From Rhodococcus triatomae BKS 15-14 (GTDB taxonomy: Bacteria > Actinomycetota > Actinomycetes > Mycobacteriales > Mycobacteriaceae), in assembly GCA_000341795.1 (NCBI GenBank), contig AODO01000054.1, forward strand, positions 1 through 64,000: a DNA stretch of 64,000 nt, written 5' to 3'. Positions 18,284 to 32,383 of this stretch are shown here, one piece after another; positions within the stretch are counted from its first letter, which is position 1; each line of letters opens with the position of its first letter. The notes beneath the pieces are model-generated. The model worked only from the letters and a program-made list of their open reading frames with translations, searched no databases and was not told the origin of the DNA. The position numbers and the translations under genes are program-made.

Positions 18284-19069
18284 TCACGGGAGAGGTCCTC
18301 CGGCCGCGATCGCGGACAGCGTCGCGAACTCGTCGGCCTTCAGCGAGGCACCGCCCACCAGTCCGCCGTCGATGTCGGGCTGGGCGACCAGTTCGCCGAC
18401 GTTCTTGGCGTTGACCGAACCGCCGTACAGCACGCGGACGTCCGCGGCGACCTCCGGGGACGCCAGCTCGGCGAGGGTGGACCGCACCGCGGCGCACACC
18501 TCCTGCGCGTCGGCGGCCGATGCGACCTTGCCGGTGCCGATGGCCCACACGGGCTCGTAGGCGACGACGACCTTGCCGATCTGATCCGCGGAGAGGCCCG
18601 CGAGCGAGCCCTTCAACTGGGACACGTTGTGGTCGACGTGGTTTCCGGCCTCACGGATGTCGAGGCCCTCGCCGATGCACACGATCGGCGTGACGCCCGA
18701 CCCCAGTGCAGCCTTGGTCTTGGCGAGCACGATCTCGTCGGTCTCGCCGTGGTACTGCCGACGCTCCGAGTGCCCGACCACGACGTAGGTGCAGCCGAGC
18801 TTGGCCAGCATCGCGGCACTGACCTCGCCGGTGTACGCACCCGACGCGTGCTGCGAGACATCCTGCGCACCGTAGGTGAGCAGCAGTTTGTCGCCCTCGA
18901 CGATGGTCTGCACGGAACGGATGTCGGTGAACGGCGGGATCACCGTCACGTCGACCTTGTCGAAGTACTTGTCCGGCAACGAGAAGGCGATCTTCTGCAC
19001 CAGGGCGATGGCCTCGAGGTGGTTCAGATTCATCTTCCAGTTGCCGGCGATCAGCGGCTTACGCGCCAT
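18284..19069 (-). CDS. tpiA: triosephosphate isomerase
   Basis: Interconverts dihydroxyacetone phosphate and glyceraldehyde-3-phosphate in glycolysis; 261 aa, normal length. Motifs in order: [10 protein letters not shown] (Asn/Lys of the active site), VVVGHSERR (catalytic His), [14 protein letters not shown] (catalytic Glu and the mobile loop) and [11 protein letters not shown] (phosphate binding). The ATG at 19069 has GGAGG 6 nt upstream and overlaps the 3' end of pgk by 11 bp. Last gene of the gap-pgk-tpiA operon. Confidence 0.97.
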   Translation of the reverse strand: MARKPLIAGNWKMNLNHLEAIALVQKIAFSLPDKYFDKVDVTVIPPFTDIRSVQTIVEGDKLLLTYGAQDVSQHASGAYTGEVSAAMLAKLGCTYVVVGHSERRQYHGETDEIVLAKTKAALGSGVTPIVCIGEGLDIREAGNHVDHNVSQLKGSLAGLSADQIGKVVVAYEPVWAIGTGKVASAADAQEVCAAVRSTLAELASPEVAADVRVLYGGSVNAKNVGELVAQPDIDGGLVGGASLKADEFATLSAIAAGGPLP

Positions 19070-20273
19070 CGAGCACCTCCAGCCCCGGCAGGGTCTTGCC
19101 CTCCAGGTACTCGAGCGAGGCGCCGCCACCGGTCGAGATGTGCGAGAAGCCGTCCTCCGGCAGGCCCAGCAGCCGCACTGCGGCCGCCGAGTCCCCGCCG
19201 CCGACGACGCTGAACGCGCCCTTGCCGGTGGCCTCGACGATCGCCTCCGCGACACCCTTCGTGCCGGCCGAGAACTTCGGGAACTCGAACACACCCATCG
19301 GGCCGTTCCAGAACACGGTCCTGGAGTTCGACAGGATCGCCGCGAAGCGCTCCACCGACTGCGGGCCGATGTCGAGGCCCATCCAGCCGTCGGGGATCTC
19401 CAGGACCGACACCGTCCGCGCCTCGGCGTCCGCGGAGAACGAGTCGGCGATCACCACGTCCTGCGGGATGTGGATGACGTCGGCATAGCGCTCCAGCAGC
19501 TCCTTGCAGGTGTCGATCATCGACTCCTCGCACAGGGAGTTGCCGACCGAGACACCCTGCGCGGCAAGGAAGGTGTAGTACATGCCGCCACCGATGACGA
19601 GCGTGTCGGCCTTGTCGGCCAACGCCTCGATCACGGCGAGCTTGTCCGAGACCTTCGAGCCGCCGAGGACCACCGCGTACGGACGTTCCTCGTCGGTGGT
19701 GAGCTTCTGCAGCACCTCCACCTCGGCCGCGACCAGGGTGCCCGCGTAGTGGGGCAGCAAGGTGGCCACGTCGTAGACCGACGCCTGCTTGCGGTGCACG
19801 ACGCCGAAACCGTCGGAGACGAACGCGCCGCCCATGTCGGTCAGTTCGACCAGCGCCTTGGCCAGCGCCAACCGCTCGGCGTCGTCCTTGCTCGTCTCCC
19901 GCGGATCGAAGCGGATGTTCTCAAGCAGCAGCACGTCGCCGTCGGTGAGTCCCTCGGCGCGCGCGAGGGCGTCCTGGCCGACCACGTCGCCCGCGAGCTG
20001 GACGTTGCGGCCCAGCACCTCGCCCAGCTTCGCAGCCACCGGCGCCAGGGACAGCGCCGGATCCGGCGTGCCCTTCGGCCGGCCGAGGTGCGCCATCACG
20101 ATGACCTTCGCACCCGCCTCGGCGAGCGTGGAGATCGTCGGCGCGGACGCCAGGATCCGGCCCGGGTCGGTGATCGTGTCACCGTCGAGCGGGACGTTGA
20201 GGTCGGAGCGGACCAGCACGCTGCGGCCGGCGACCCCCTCGTCCAGCAGATCCTTCAGAGTCTTGACTGTCAC
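19059..20273 (-). CDS. pgk: phosphoglycerate kinase
   Basis: Transfers phosphate from 1,3-bisphosphoglycerate to ADP; 404 aa. The N-terminal domain has [14 protein letters not shown] and MAHLGRPKG (substrate-binding Arg/His). The C-terminal nucleotide domain has [18 protein letters not shown] and [13 protein letters not shown]. The GTG at 20273 starts [13 protein letters not shown] and lies 5 nt after the gap stop, with GGAAAGG upstream. Middle gene of the glycolytic operon. Confidence 0.97.
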   Translation of the reverse strand: MTVKTLKDLLDEGVAGRSVLVRSDLNVPLDGDTITDPGRILASAPTISTLAEAGAKVIVMAHLGRPKGTPDPALSLAPVAAKLGEVLGRNVQLAGDVVGQDALARAEGLTDGDVLLLENIRFDPRETSKDDAERLALAKALVELTDMGGAFVSDGFGVVHRKQASVYDVATLLPHYAGTLVAAEVEVLQKLTTDEERPYAVVLGGSKVSDKLAVIEALADKADTLVIGGGMYYTFLAAQGVSVGNSLCEESMIDTCKELLERYADVIHIPQDVVIADSFSADAEARTVSVLEIPDGWMGLDIGPQSVERFAAILSNSRTVFWNGPMGVFEFPKFSAGTKGVAEAIVEATGKGAFSVVGGGDSAAAVRLLGLPEDGFSHISTGGGASLEYLEGKTLPGLEVLDGA

Positions 20274-20278
20274 TGTGA

Positions 20279-21370
<1,092 letters not shown>

Positions 21371-21404
21371 CTACACCTCGCTACCAAGCGTCGGCTCCGC
21401 GTCG

Positions 21405-22382
21405 CTACGCCTCGTCGAGCAACTCCGCGGTCACTGCGGACTCGGTGTCCGGAATCCCGGTCTCCTTGGCTTTGCGGTCCGCCATGGACAACAGGCGCCG
21501 GATGCGTCCCGCTACAGCATCCTTCGTCATCGGCGGATCTGCCAGTTGGCCGAGTTCCTCGAGGGAGGCCTGCCGGTGCTGCACCCGCAGGCTGCCCGCC
21601 GCGGCGAGATGATCGGGGACGTCCTCTCCGAGGATGTCGAGTGCGCGTTCCACACGTGCCGCCGCCGCGACCGCGGCCCGAGCGGATCGTCGCAGGTTGG
21701 CGTCGTCGAAGTTCGCCAGGCGGTTCGCCGTCGCCCGCACCTCGCGGCGCATGCGACGCTCCTCCCACGTCAGTCTCGTGTCCTGTGCGCCCATCCGTGT
21801 GAGCAGGGCACCGATGGCCTCGCCGTCGCGCACCACGACACGGTCGGCACCGCGGACCTCCCGGGCCTTCGCCGCGACGCCGAGCCTGCGCGCCGCGCCG
21901 ACCAGAGCGAGCGCCGCCTCCGGACCGGGGCAGCTGATCTCCAGCGCCGACGACCGGCCGGGTTCGGTCAGCGAACCGTGCGCGAGGAACGCGCCGCGCC
22001 ACGCGGCTTCCGAATCGACGACGCTGCCACCGACGACCTGCGCCGGAAGTCCTCGGACCGGCCTGCCTCGCATGTCGAGGAGGCCCGTCTGGCGAGCGAG
22101 CGCCTCGCCGTCCTTGCTCACCCGGACGATGTAGCGAGCGCTCTTGCGCAGGCCCCCCGCTCCGAGGACGTGCACGTCGGCGCCGTACCCGTACAGGTCG
22201 TGGATCTCGCCGCGCAGACGGCGCGCGGTCGATCCGAGGTCGACCTCCGCCTCGACGACCACCCGGCCGGCGACGATGTGGAGGCCGCCCGCGAAACGCA
22301 GCAGCGACGCCACCTCCGCCCGGCGTGCGGATACCTGGGTCACCACGAGCCGACTCAGCTCGTCCTTGACCTCCGCTGTCAT
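21405..22382 (-). CDS. whiA: sporulation/cell-division regulator WhiA
   Basis: DNA-binding protein joining a LAGLIDADG-homing-endonuclease-like N-terminal fold with a C-terminal helix-turn-helix. In Streptomyces it works with WhiB in sporulation; its role in non-sporulating relatives is less clear. The product is 325 aa. N-terminus [33 protein letters not shown] and the HTH segment [25 protein letters not shown] near the C-terminus are typical. The ATG at 22382 overlaps the yvcK stop (ATGA), making it the last of four tightly coupled genes uvrC-rapZ-yvcK-whiA. Confidence 0.94.
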   Translation of the reverse strand: MTAEVKDELSRLVVTQVSARRAEVASLLRFAGGLHIVAGRVVVEAEVDLGSTARRLRGEIHDLYGYGADVHVLGAGGLRKSARYIVRVSKDGEALARQTGLLDMRGRPVRGLPAQVVGGSVVDSEAAWRGAFLAHGSLTEPGRSSALEISCPGPEAALALVGAARRLGVAAKAREVRGADRVVVRDGEAIGALLTRMGAQDTRLTWEERRMRREVRATANRLANFDDANLRRSARAAVAAAARVERALDILGEDVPDHLAAAGSLRVQHRQASLEELGQLADPPMTKDAVAGRIRRLLSMADRKAKETGIPDTESAVTAELLDEA

Positions 22383-23404
22383 TGCCACGAAGTGGGCTCC
22401 CTTCCCGAGTGTGACGCCTGCGGTTCGCGATTCCCGCGCAGCAGTGCAGTGGACAGGATCTGGTCGAGTGCCGCGGCGAGCTTGCCCGGATGGTGCGTCG
22501 CGGTCCCGTTGCGGGCGACGTCGGCGTAGCCGACGACGGCGCCCAGTCGTGCCGCGGCCCGGCACAGGTGGTCGCGCTCGCTGCCGGGCGGAACCGATTC
22601 CGAGTCGACGAGGACGTCGTCGACCCGCAGGTCCGGTGCGTGCTGCGCGAGAACGTGGAGATGTCGCTCGGCGGAGAATCCGGCGGTCTCCCCCGGTTCC
22701 GGCGCGAGATTGAGGATCAGGGCCTTGCGGGCGGACGTCTCCTCGAGCGCAGCCGCCAGCTCGGGGACGACGACGTGCGGGATCACGCTGGTGAACCAGG
22801 AACCCGGGCCGAGGATCACCAGGTCGGCCCGTTCGATGGCGGCGACCGCGTCCGGGGTCGCCGGCGGGTCGGGCGGCAACAGCCGTACCCGCCGCACCTG
22901 CCCGGGGGTCGTCGCGACCGCGACCTGTCCGCGGATCGTCCGACTGACCCGTGGATCGGACTCGAGTCCGACGACGTCGGCCTCGATCGCCAGCGGAATC
23001 GGCGACATCGGCAGCACGCGACCTCGGACGCGGAGAATCTTCGCGACCTCGTCGAGTGCGCTGACCGTGTCGCCGAGCACTTCGGTCAGGCCGGCGATGA
23101 TCAGGTTGCCGACCGAGTGCCCGGCCAGTGCCCCGGTGCCCCCGAAGCGGTGCTGGAGGGTGTCCGTCAGGATCGCCACCTCGGGGTCCTCGGACGCCAG
23201 GGCGGCCAGCGCCATGCGCAGGTCACCCGGCGGGATGAGACCGAGTTCGGATCGCAGCCGGCCCGAGGAGCCGCCGTCGTCCGCGACGGTCACGACGGCG
23301 GTCACGTCGCTGCTGAGCCGGCGGGCCGCACGCAGCGTCGCGTACAACCCGTGTCCTCCGCCGAGTGCGACGATCGCCGGTCCCGGCGCCACACCGTCCG
23401 TCAT
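22379..23404 (-). CDS. YvcK/CofD-like gluconeogenesis factor
   Basis: CofD-like nucleotide-sugar-binding protein (YvcK; CuvA in mycobacteria), involved in cell-wall synthesis and growth on gluconeogenic carbon sources. The product is 341 aa. Visible motifs are [47 protein letters not shown] and [13 protein letters not shown], then [16 protein letters not shown]. The ATG at 23404 overlaps the rapZ stop by four bases (ATGA). The order rapZ-yvcK-whiA is conserved across Gram-positive bacteria. Confidence 0.92.
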   Translation of the reverse strand: MTDGVAPGPAIVALGGGHGLYATLRAARRLSSDVTAVVTVADDGGSSGRLRSELGLIPPGDLRMALAALASEDPEVAILTDTLQHRFGGTGALAGHSVGNLIIAGLTEVLGDTVSALDEVAKILRVRGRVLPMSPIPLAIEADVVGLESDPRVSRTIRGQVAVATTPGQVRRVRLLPPDPPATPDAVAAIERADLVILGPGSWFTSVIPHVVVPELAAALEETSARKALILNLAPEPGETAGFSAERHLHVLAQHAPDLRVDDVLVDSESVPPGSERDHLCRAAARLGAVVGYADVARNGTATHHPGKLAAALDQILSTALLRGNREPQASHSGREPTSWQ

Positions 23405-24297
23405 TCGCGCCCCAGGTCACGGTGGACCACCTTGACGGTGATGCCCGTGTCCGCGGCGAGCCGCGACGCCAGTGCCTCCGTCATCGCGACACTGCGGTGT
23501 TTGCCGCCGGTGCATCCGACCGCGATCGTCATGTAGCGCTTGCCTTCCCTGCGGTAACCGGTGGTCGTGAGGTCGACGAGGTGGTGATAGGTCTCGAGGT
23601 AGTCCTGCGCGCCGTCCTGCCCGAGAACGTAGTCGCGGACGGCTGCCTCGCGTCCCGTGTGCTCCCGCAGCTCGGGAATCCAGTGCGGGTTGGGTAGAAA
23701 CCGTACGTCGCACACGAGATCGGCGTCCATCGGCAGCCCGTACTTGAAACCGAACGACTCGACCGTCACCGCAACCGACGGGACGTGGCCGCCGCCGAAC
23801 GCGGCCTCCACCCGGTGACGCAGTTCGTGCACCGACAGCGCCGAGGTGTCGATCACGAGATCGGCGTCGGCCCGGACCGGCGCGAGCCGCGCCCGCTCCG
23901 CAGCGATGCCCTCGCTCAGGGTGCCGTCGCTGCCCTCGCTCTGCAGCGGGTGACTGCGCCGATTCTGCTCGAACCTCCTCACCAGGACCGGATCGCTCGC
24001 CTCGAGGAACAGCACACGTGTGCGGGTGGCGCTCGCCGCGACCTCCTTGACGACGGCTCCCAGCTCGCCGGTGAATCTGCGGCTGCGCACGTCGATCACC
24101 ACGGCGAGCTTCGGGATCCGCGACGACGGCGAGCGACCGAGGTCGACCATGCGCGTGATCAGCTCCGGGGGAAGGTTGTCGGCGACGTACCAGCCCATGT
24201 CCTCGAGCACCTTGGCCGCGGTGCTCAGTCCGGCGCCGGAAAGCCCGGTGACCAGGGCAACGTCGATGTCCGGCCGCTCGGCCACGTCTTCCGTCAC
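23401..24297 (-). CDS. rapZ: RapZ/YvcJ-family nucleotide-binding protein
   Basis: Relative of the E. coli RNase adapter RapZ and of B. subtilis YvcJ, 298 aa. The N-terminal P-loop region reads [21 protein letters not shown]: the usual GKS lysine is replaced by Leu. [21 protein letters not shown] is the conserved middle, and the C-terminal domain has [13 protein letters not shown] with the family's Cys/His/Arg signature. The GTG at 24297 overlaps the uvrC stop (GTGA). Whether it regulates small RNAs in actinobacteria is not established; the operon position suggests a role shared with YvcK. Confidence 0.9.
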   Translation of the reverse strand: MTEDVAERPDIDVALVTGLSGAGLSTAAKVLEDMGWYVADNLPPELITRMVDLGRSPSSRIPKLAVVIDVRSRRFTGELGAVVKEVAASATRTRVLFLEASDPVLVRRFEQNRRSHPLQSEGSDGTLSEGIAAERARLAPVRADADLVIDTSALSVHELRHRVEAAFGGGHVPSVAVTVESFGFKYGLPMDADLVCDVRFLPNPHWIPELREHTGREAAVRDYVLGQDGAQDYLETYHHLVDLTTTGYRREGKRYMTIAVGCTGGKHRSVAMTEALASRLAADTGITVKVVHRDLGRE

Positions 24298-26354
24298 TCG
24301 ACACCCGCCCTTTCGGACTCCACGACCGCGTCGGATACCCCGTCTGCGGATTCGGGTTCATCATCCCCCACCGAGACCGAAACGCCGGGTTCCGTCGCCG
24401 GGGTTTCCTCGACCGGCGCGTCGGCGCCGAGTGCGGCGAGAACGGCGCGTGCGGTGGCGACACCGACCCCGGGAACGGCCGTGATCTCCTCGACGGTCGC
24501 CTCCTTGAGCCTGGCGACCGACCCGAAATGGGTGACCAGTGCCGTTCGACGCCGCTCACCGAGCCCCTTCACGGAGTCGAGCGCCGATGCGGTCATCCGG
24601 CGGGACCGCTTGCTCCGGTGGAACGTGATGGCGAACCGGTGGGCCTCGTCGCGGACCCGCTGCAGCAGGAACAACGCGTCGCTGGTCCGCGGAAGGATCA
24701 CCGGATCGTCCTCACCGGGAACCCACACCTCCTCGAGACGCTTCGCGAGCCCGACGACCGCGACGTCGGTGACGCCGAGTTCGTCGAGGACCGCGGCCGC
24801 GGCCGCGACCTGCGGTTGACCGCCGTCCACGACGTACAGGTTCGGCGGGTAGGCGAATCGGCGCGGCCGGCCCGTCTGCGGATCCAGCGCGACGTCCGAC
24901 GGATCGGTGCCGACGTCCCGCACGTGCCGCAGAAACCTGCGCCGGGTGACCTCGGCAATGGACGCGACGTCGTCGGATCGGCCGTCGCCCGCGGCCTCGC
25001 GGATCGCGTAGTGACGGTAGTCGGACTTGCGTGGCAGCCCGTCCTCGAACACCACGAGCGAGGCCACGACGTCGGTGCCCTGCACGTGGCTGATGTCGAC
25101 ACACTCGATCCGCAGCGGCGCCTCGTCGAGTTCGAGAGCGTCCTGGATGCCCTGCAGCGCCGCCGAGCGGGACGTGAGGTCGCCCGCCCGCTTGAGCTTG
25201 TGCTGCGCCAGGGCCTCCTTCGCGTTGCGTTCGACGGTCTCGGCGAGGGCCTTCTTGTCCCCGCGCTGCGGCACCCGCAGGGCCACCGCCGATCCACGCA
25301 GTCCGCTGAGCCAGTTCTGCATCTCCTCGACGTTGCGGGGAAGCACGGGCACCAACACCTCGCGCGGCACCACCGTCGCCTTGTCCGCCTGCAGTCCCGG
25401 CTGATCGGTCAGGGCCGCCTGCTCACCGTAGAACTGGGTGAGGAACTCCTCGACGATGTCCGGGGTGTCCTGGTCTCCGGACAGCTCGACCACCCAGCCG
25501 CGCTGTCCACGCACCCTGCCGCCGCGAACGTGGAAGACCTGGACGGACAGCTCGAGTTCGTCGGCGGCGAAGTCGACGACGTCGGCATCCGTGCCGTCGC
25601 CGAACACCACGGCCTGTTTCTCCAACGCCTTGCGGAGCGCGCCGAGATCGTCGCGCAGCCGGGCCGCCGTCTCGAAGTCCAGGTCGTCGGATGCGCGCTG
25701 CATCCGGATCTCGAGCTGCCGGACCAGCTTGTCGGTGCGACCGGAGAGGAAGTCGCAGAAGTCCTCCACGATGCGGCGGTGCTCGTCGGCGGTGACGCGG
25801 CCGACGCACGGCGCCGAGCACTTGTCGATGTAGCCGAGCAGACAGGGCCGGCCGATCTGGCTGTGCCGCTTGAAGACCCCGTTGGAGCAGGTGCGCGCCG
25901 GGAACACCCGCAGCAGCAGGTCGAGGGTCTCGCGGATGGCCCAGGCATGGGAGTACGGGCCGAAGTACCGGACCCCCTTGCGCCGCGGACCCCGGTACAC
26001 GAACAGCCGCGGATACTCCTCGCCGAGGGTCACCGCGAGCACCGGGTACGTCTTGTCGTCGCGGTACCGGACGTTGAAGCGGGGGTCGAACTCCTTGATC
26101 CAGTTGTACTCGAGCTGGAGCGCCTCGACCTCGGTCCCGACCACCGTCCACTCGACGGCGGCCGCGGTCGTCACCATCTGCCGCGTTCTCGGATGCAGGG
26201 ATGCGACGTCCGCGAAGTAGGAGTTCAGCCTGCTGCGCAGGCTCTTCGCCTTCCCGACGTAGATCACCCGACCGTGCGGATCTCGGAACTTGTAGACGCC
26301 GGGTGCGGTCGGAATGGTTCCGGTGGCGGGGCGGTAGGTGGCGGGATCGGGCAC
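24294..26354 (-). CDS. uvrC: excinuclease ABC subunit C
   Basis: Makes the two incisions during nucleotide excision repair with UvrA/UvrB. The product is 686 aa. The N-terminal GIY-YIG nuclease domain has [20 protein letters not shown]; the UVR motif lies near residues 205-240 ([20 protein letters not shown]); the RNase-H-like nuclease has [20 protein letters not shown] and [12 protein letters not shown]; helix-hairpin-helix motifs lie around 600-650. An acidic tail follows. The GTG at 26354 is preceded by TAGCCT 6 nt upstream, a leaderless-type promoter, although GGAAAG could serve as a ribosome binding site. First gene of the uvrC-rapZ-yvcK-whiA unit. Confidence 0.95.
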   Translation of the reverse strand: MPDPATYRPATGTIPTAPGVYKFRDPHGRVIYVGKAKSLRSRLNSYFADVASLHPRTRQMVTTAAAVEWTVVGTEVEALQLEYNWIKEFDPRFNVRYRDDKTYPVLAVTLGEEYPRLFVYRGPRRKGVRYFGPYSHAWAIRETLDLLLRVFPARTCSNGVFKRHSQIGRPCLLGYIDKCSAPCVGRVTADEHRRIVEDFCDFLSGRTDKLVRQLEIRMQRASDDLDFETAARLRDDLGALRKALEKQAVVFGDGTDADVVDFAADELELSVQVFHVRGGRVRGQRGWVVELSGDQDTPDIVEEFLTQFYGEQAALTDQPGLQADKATVVPREVLVPVLPRNVEEMQNWLSGLRGSAVALRVPQRGDKKALAETVERNAKEALAQHKLKRAGDLTSRSAALQGIQDALELDEAPLRIECVDISHVQGTDVVASLVVFEDGLPRKSDYRHYAIREAAGDGRSDDVASIAEVTRRRFLRHVRDVGTDPSDVALDPQTGRPRRFAYPPNLYVVDGGQPQVAAAAAVLDELGVTDVAVVGLAKRLEEVWVPGEDDPVILPRTSDALFLLQRVRDEAHRFAITFHRSKRSRRMTASALDSVKGLGERRRTALVTHFGSVARLKEATVEEITAVPGVGVATARAVLAALGADAPVEETPATEPGVSVSVGDDEPESADGVSDAVVESERAGVE

Positions 26355-26472
26355 CTTTCCAGGCTAGTCGCCCGCACCGACGCTCCCGCCCGCCCCGGGA
26401 CCGCGGCGCCCCGGACGCGTCGCTACCGTGGACCGGCGCGGCTCGCCGATGCCGCAGAGTGGGGGTACGTAC

Positions 26473-27279
26473 GTGGGCACACCGGTGGCATTCTTCGAGC
26501 AGCACGGCTCCGGGCTCGCACCGACCCGCTTCGCGGTGAGTGCCTGGTCTCCCGACATGCTGACCGGGCCCGCGGTCTGCGGGGCGCTGGCCCGGGCGAT
26601 CGAGACGACGTCCGGCGACGACGACTTCGTGCCGGCCCGGATCACCGTCGACATGTTCCGCCCGGTCCGCAACACACTCCTGCAGATCGAGACGACCCCG
26701 GTGCGCGACGGCAACCGGATCCGGGTCACGGACGCCGCGATCGTCCAGGACGGTGAGGTGTCGGCGCAGGCACGTGTCGTCTTCCTGCGCCGCTCCACTG
26801 CACCGCAGGGTGACTACTGGACCGATCCGGAGGTGCCGCGGCCACCGTCGGTCGACGAGTCGGATCGCGACCGGCGGCGGGCGCACTGGGGCAGCGGCGA
26901 CGACACGGACTGGACCACCCACATGTCGGACCACCAGGGCGCCGAACGCAAACGGGTGTGGATGCGCCAGTTTCCGATCGTCGCCGGCGAGGAGTCGTCC
27001 CTGTTCGTCAACACGACGATGGTCGGGGAACTGACCAGCCTGCTCACCAACTGGGGGTCCGACGGGGTCGGCTACATCAACGCCGATCTGACGCTCGCGC
27101 TGGCCCGGCTGCCCGAGAGCCTGGAGATCGGGGTCGTCGCGGACCGCCACGTCGCCGCCGACGGCGTCGCGGTCGGTACCACCACCCTGTTCGACAGGAA
27201 GGGCGTCTTCGGCACCGGACTCACGACGGCGCTGGGCAACGGGAGACGGATCGTCGACTACTCACGCCCGCCCGGCTGA
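26473..27279 (+). CDS. acyl-CoA thioesterase-like protein (double hot-dog)
   Basis: A 268-aa cytoplasmic protein of the TesB-like thioesterase family found widely in actinobacteria. FFEQHGSGLAPTRFAVSAWSP begins the first hot-dog domain, RITVDMFRPVRNTLLQIETT is its central strand, and SESLEI-type strands with ADRHVAADGVAVGTTTLFD form the second. The catalytic assignment is by family resemblance only. The GTG at 26473 was chosen because GGGGG lies 7 nt upstream and TACCGT (26424-26429) would give a short leader; ATG 26449 is an alternative. It is divergent from uvrC and converges with the PH-domain gene with a 4-nt gap. Confidence 0.7.
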   Translation: MGTPVAFFEQHGSGLAPTRFAVSAWSPDMLTGPAVCGALARAIETTSGDDDFVPARITVDMFRPVRNTLLQIETTPVRDGNRIRVTDAAIVQDGEVSAQARVVFLRRSTAPQGDYWTDPEVPRPPSVDESDRDRRRAHWGSGDDTDWTTHMSDHQGAERKRVWMRQFPIVAGEESSLFVNTTMVGELTSLLTNWGSDGVGYINADLTLALARLPESLEIGVVADRHVAADGVAVGTTTLFDRKGVFGTGLTTALGNGRRIVDYSRPPG

Positions 27280-27283
27280 GGCG

Positions 27284-27727
27284 TCAGTCCCGTCCCGCGT
27301 ACTTCGCCTCGAGACCGCGGAACGACCGCACCGCGGCGACCGCGTGCTCGCGGTCGTTGGACTGGATCGCCATCACGGGGATGTACTCGTCGTCGGGCAG
27401 CTCGATCCGCGCCCATGCGGCTCCGTCGGGGAACGACAGACCCTGCACGAGGTCCCAGTCGACCCGACGCTCACCGAACGCGTTGCGCACCCGGACGCCG
27501 TCCGCGTTGACGCGCAGCCGCGGGCGGGCCAGGAGCAGGACGCCGCACGCGAGCGCGACGCCGATGCCGATCATCGCGAGCTGGTCCACGAGCCGGAAGT
27601 ACACGCCCGTGGCGCTCGAGCGGAGCAGCACCCCGAGCACGAGGAACAGCAGCACGCACAGCGCCGCGACGCCCATCGCGTACCGCGCCGACTTGCGGGA
27701 ACGCACTTCGAGATCCCAGTCGTTCAT
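27284..27727 (-). CDS. membrane protein with bacterial PH domain (Rv1417-like)
   Basis: A 147-aa membrane protein with two transmembrane helices (about 18-36 and 48-68) followed by a small bacterial PH-like domain (RLRVNADGVRVRNAFGERRVDWDLVQGLSFP onward). It corresponds in place and type to M. tuberculosis Rv1417, downstream of ribH. Function unknown; such domains often sit next to membrane or envelope stress proteins. The ATG at 27727 is one base after the ribH stop (TGACATG), so it is translated with the riboflavin operon. Confidence 0.85.
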   Translation of the reverse strand: MNDWDLEVRSRKSARYAMGVAALCVLLFLVLGVLLRSSATGVYFRLVDQLAMIGIGVALACGVLLLARPRLRVNADGVRVRNAFGERRVDWDLVQGLSFPDGAAWARIELPDDEYIPVMAIQSNDREHAVAAVRSFRGLEAKYAGRD

Positions 27728-27728
27728 G

Positions 27729-29464
<1,736 letters not shown>

Positions 29465-29568
29465 GTCCTGCGCTCCATCACTCTTCGATTGCTCCGTGCA
29501 GCACCGGGCGAGAGCCGCGGGATGCACCTCAACAGTACGACCCCGTTCGTGTGAGGCCGCCACGTGTC

Positions 29569-30177
29569 CTATCGACCGGCCGACTGCAGCCGCTCGACGT
29601 ACTTGGCGATCACGTCCACCTCCAGGTTCACCAGCGTGCCCGGCGTCGCGGTGCCGAGGACGGTCAACGCGAGGGTGGTCGGGATGAGGGAGATCTCGAA
29701 CCATTCGCCGCCGTCGGCGGTGCCGAGCGCGGAGACGGTCAGCGAGACACCGTCGACCGTGATGGATCCCTTCTCCACCACGTAACGTGCGATCGACTCG
29801 GGCAGCGAGATCCGCACGACCTCCCAGTTCTCCGACGGGGAACGGCTGATGATCGTGCCGGTGCCGTCGACGTGCCCCTGGACGAGGTGCCCGCCGAGGC
29901 GGCTGTTCAGGGCCGCAGCGCGTTCGAGGTTCACCTTGCTGCCGACGACGAGGTTGCCGAGGCTCGACCGGTTCAGGGTCTCGGCCATCACGTCGGCGGT
30001 GAAGCTGTCGCCGCCCTGGACGTCGACGACGGTCAGGCAGACACCGTTGACGGCGATGGAGTCGCCGTGACCGGCGTCCGAGGTGACGAGCGGACCCCGG
30101 ACGGTGAATCGGGCCGCGTCGGCCAGGTCCTCCTTGGCGACGATCTCGCCCAGTTCTTCGACGATGCCGGTGAACAC
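29569..30177 (-). CDS. ribE: riboflavin synthase, alpha subunit
   Basis: Final step of riboflavin synthesis, dismutating two lumazine molecules; 202 aa, formed by two tandem lumazine-binding repeats, each with an MFTGIVEE-like or NLERA-type core. [12 protein letters not shown] occurs in the first repeat and [12 protein letters not shown] in the second, and [12 protein letters not shown] marks the linker. The GTG at 30177 has GAGGAGAG 9 nt upstream. This is the enzyme called ribC in many actinobacterial annotations. Confidence 0.95.
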   Translation of the reverse strand: MFTGIVEELGEIVAKEDLADAARFTVRGPLVTSDAGHGDSIAVNGVCLTVVDVQGGDSFTADVMAETLNRSSLGNLVVGSKVNLERAAALNSRLGGHLVQGHVDGTGTIISRSPSENWEVVRISLPESIARYVVEKGSITVDGVSLTVSALGTADGGEWFEISLIPTTLALTVLGTATPGTLVNLEVDVIAKYVERLQSAGR

Positions 30178-30224
30178 TGTGTCGTTCTCTCCTCGTGTGA
30201 TGGGGTTCGTGCGGTCCCGGTGTG

Positions 30225-31277
30225 TCACGACCGGCCCTGCCGGTCCGGTACCAGGGTCAGCAGCAGGTCCGGGCCGACCGCCTCGAGCGACTCCCGGTTG
30301 AACCGCAGCGCCTCCGTGATGGTGCCGACTCCAGCATCCTCCACGGCCGCCGCGCCCGCACCGAGCAGTACCGGTGAGAGGAACGCCTGCACGCGGTCGA
30401 TCAGTCCCGCCTCCAGGAACGCTCCGGCGAGGTGCGGTCCGCCCTCGAGGAGGACGTCGGGTCGGTCGGCGAGCGCGGCGATCACCTCGTGCGGATCTCG
30501 GGTGCGCAGGACCAGCGTCTCGGCGGCGTCGTCGAGCACCCGCGACGAGGACGGGATCTCGCGTTCGCCGACGACGACGCGCAACGGCTGCCGCTCGGCG
30601 AGGGACCCGTCGGGTTCGCGTGCGGTGAGCCACGGATCGTCGGCCAGGACGGTGCCGGTGCCGACGACGATGGCGTCGAGTTTCGCCCGCTGCGCGTGCA
30701 CCAGGGCGCGCGCCTCGGGTCCGGTGATCCACTGACTGGTGCCGTCGGCTGCGGCGCTGCGACCGTCGAGCGAGGCAGCGAACTTCCAGGTCACATGGGC
30801 GCGGCCGGTGCGCTGGCGGTGCAGCCAGGCTCGCAGCGAGGTGCGGTCGACCAGCTCGGCTCCCACTCCGCCGAGGACCTCCATCCCGGCGGCCCGCAGC
30901 GCGTCGGCGCCGCCGGCGGCCTGCGGATTGGGGTCGTCGACCGCGTAGACGACGCGGGCAATGCCCGCGTCGACGAGTGCCGCGGTACACGGCCCGGTCC
31001 GGCCGGTGTGATTGCAGGGTTCGAGGGTGACGACCGCGGTGCCACCGCGCGCCCGGCCGCCCGCAACGCCGAGCGCCGTCACCTCCGCGTGCGGGCCGCC
31101 GACGGGACTCGTCGCGCCGACGCCGGCGATGAGCCCGTCGGTGTCGAGGATCACAGCACCGACCGGCGGATTCGGGCTCGTCGTCCCCCGGACGCGTTCG
31201 GCGGCGTCGTTGGCGATGACGACGGCGGCGAGGTCCTGCTCGGCGGCGTCGTCGGGACGCTGCGCGCTGCGCGCCAC
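30225..31277 (-). CDS. ribD: bifunctional pyrimidine deaminase/reductase
   Basis: Catalyses the deamination and side-chain reduction steps of riboflavin synthesis; 350 aa. The N-terminal deaminase domain (about 1-145) carries the zinc site [10 protein letters not shown] and [12 protein letters not shown]; the second signature has Gly-Pro where Pro-Pro is commonest, a known tolerated variant. The reductase domain (about 150-350) has [13 protein letters not shown] and [18 protein letters not shown]. The GTG at 31277 lies 2 nt after the rpe stop with no clear ribosome binding site, so translation is probably coupled to rpe. Confidence 0.94.
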   Translation of the reverse strand: MARSAQRPDDAAEQDLAAVVIANDAAERVRGTTSPNPPVGAVILDTDGLIAGVGATSPVGGPHAEVTALGVAGGRARGGTAVVTLEPCNHTGRTGPCTAALVDAGIARVVYAVDDPNPQAAGGADALRAAGMEVLGGVGAELVDRTSLRAWLHRQRTGRAHVTWKFAASLDGRSAAADGTSQWITGPEARALVHAQRAKLDAIVVGTGTVLADDPWLTAREPDGSLAERQPLRVVVGEREIPSSSRVLDDAAETLVLRTRDPHEVIAALADRPDVLLEGGPHLAGAFLEAGLIDRVQAFLSPVLLGAGAAAVEDAGVGTITEALRFNRESLEAVGPDLLLTLVPDRQGRS

Positions 31278-31279
31278 GG

Positions 31280-31963
31280 TCAGACGGCCAGGGTCAGGTG
31301 CGGGGAGGCCGACGCGGCCTGGGCGCGTAGTGTGCGTACGGCCTCACCCGGGTCGGCGGCGCCGTAGACAGCGGAGCCGGCGACGAAGCAGTCCACGCCC
31401 GCCTCGGCGGCGGCTTCGACGGTGTCGGCGTTGATGCCTCCGTCGATCTCGACGATCAGGGTCAGTTCGCCGGAGTCGACGAGTTTGCGGACGGCACGCG
31501 CCTTGCCGAGGACGTCGGGGATGAAGGACTGGCCGCCGAAGCCGGGTTCGACACTCATCACGAGGAGGGTGTCGAACTCCGTGAGGATCTCCAGGTACGG
31601 CTCGATCGGGGTGCCCGGCTTCACCGACAGGCCCGCCTTGGCGCCCGCGGCGCGGATGTCGCGGGCGACGGCGACCGGGTCGTCGGTGGCCTCGGCGTGG
31701 AAGGTGACGTTGTGTGCGCCCGCCTCCGCGTAGGGCGGCGCCCAGCGACCCGGGTTCTCGATCATGAGGTGGCAGTCGAGCGGGATGTCGGTCGCCTTCA
31801 GCAGCGACTCGACGACCGGCAGCCCCAGTGTGAGATTCGGCACGAAATGCGCGTCCATGACGTCCACGTGCAGCCAGTCGGATCCGGCGACGGCGGCGGC
31901 TTCGTCTGCGAGGCGGGCGAAATCGGCGGAGAGGATGGACGGAGCGATCATCGGGTGAGCCAC
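31280..31963 (-). CDS. rpe: ribulose-phosphate 3-epimerase
   Basis: Interconverts ribulose-5-phosphate and xylulose-5-phosphate; TIM-barrel of 227 aa. Motifs: [28 protein letters not shown] (metal-binding His/Asp), [24 protein letters not shown] and [11 protein letters not shown]. The GTG at 31963 gives an N-terminus like mycobacterial Rpe; the longer reading from 31993 adds non-homologous residues. TAAACT lies 8 nt upstream. It heads the riboflavin operon, tying precursor sugar phosphate supply to flavin synthesis. Confidence 0.94.
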   Translation of the reverse strand: MAHPMIAPSILSADFARLADEAAAVAGSDWLHVDVMDAHFVPNLTLGLPVVESLLKATDIPLDCHLMIENPGRWAPPYAEAGAHNVTFHAEATDDPVAVARDIRAAGAKAGLSVKPGTPIEPYLEILTEFDTLLVMSVEPGFGGQSFIPDVLGKARAVRKLVDSGELTLIVEIDGGINADTVEAAAEAGVDCFVAGSAVYGAADPGEAVRTLRAQAASASPHLTLAV

Positions 31964-32006
31964 GCTGACCGAGTTTAGTGTGTCCGCGAACAACTCTGCG
32001 ACGAGC

Positions 32007-32336
32007 TCACCGCCGACGGAGCCGGGCGGGAGCCTTCAGCCGCCAGGCCTCCTCGACGAGCTCCTCGAGGTGCGCCGCGTCGACTCGTTCCAGGTCGACG
32101 AGGACGGCACCGTATCCGTCGTAGTGCGGTGTCGTGTGGAAGGCCGGGTCTCCGGACGCGAGCAGCGCGGCCTTCTCGTCGAGGCCGCACATCAGCACGA
32201 GCCCGCCCTCCGCCTCGGTGCGCAATCGCGCGAAGCCCTTGCCCGCCACCTTCAGCGCCGGCGTCCCGTACCAGGTGGACTCCTCCACCTCCGGGAGTCC
32301 TACGGCGAACGCGACGACCTGTTCCCACGTGGGCAT
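32007..32336 (-). CDS. MmcQ/YjbR family protein
   Basis: A 109-aa cytoplasmic protein of the MmcQ/YjbR family, which has a double-wing DNA-binding-like fold but no settled function. Diagnostic segments are [21 protein letters not shown] near the start, [13 protein letters not shown] in the middle, and [16 protein letters not shown] toward the end. The ATG at 32336 has CATACT 6 nt upstream and no ribosome binding site, so the message is probably leaderless. It is divergent from the CNNM-type gene cluster. Confidence 0.82.
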   Translation of the reverse strand: MPTWEQVVAFAVGLPEVEESTWYGTPALKVAGKGFARLRTEAEGGLVLMCGLDEKAALLASGDPAFHTTPHYDGYGAVLVDLERVDAAHLEELVEEAWRLKAPARLRRR

Positions 32337-32383
32337 GACCCGAGTATGCGCGACCACCCCGACAATCGATCGTCGTTTTGTCC

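Noticed and set aside
24528-26756. 742-aa plus-strand frame opposite uvrC
   Set aside because: Antisense shadow with no domains; uvrC motifs are unambiguous.
29465-30224. Looked for an FMN riboswitch in front of ribE/ribBA
   Set aside because: Gaps of 47 and 104 bp are too short and lack the conserved riboswitch stems.
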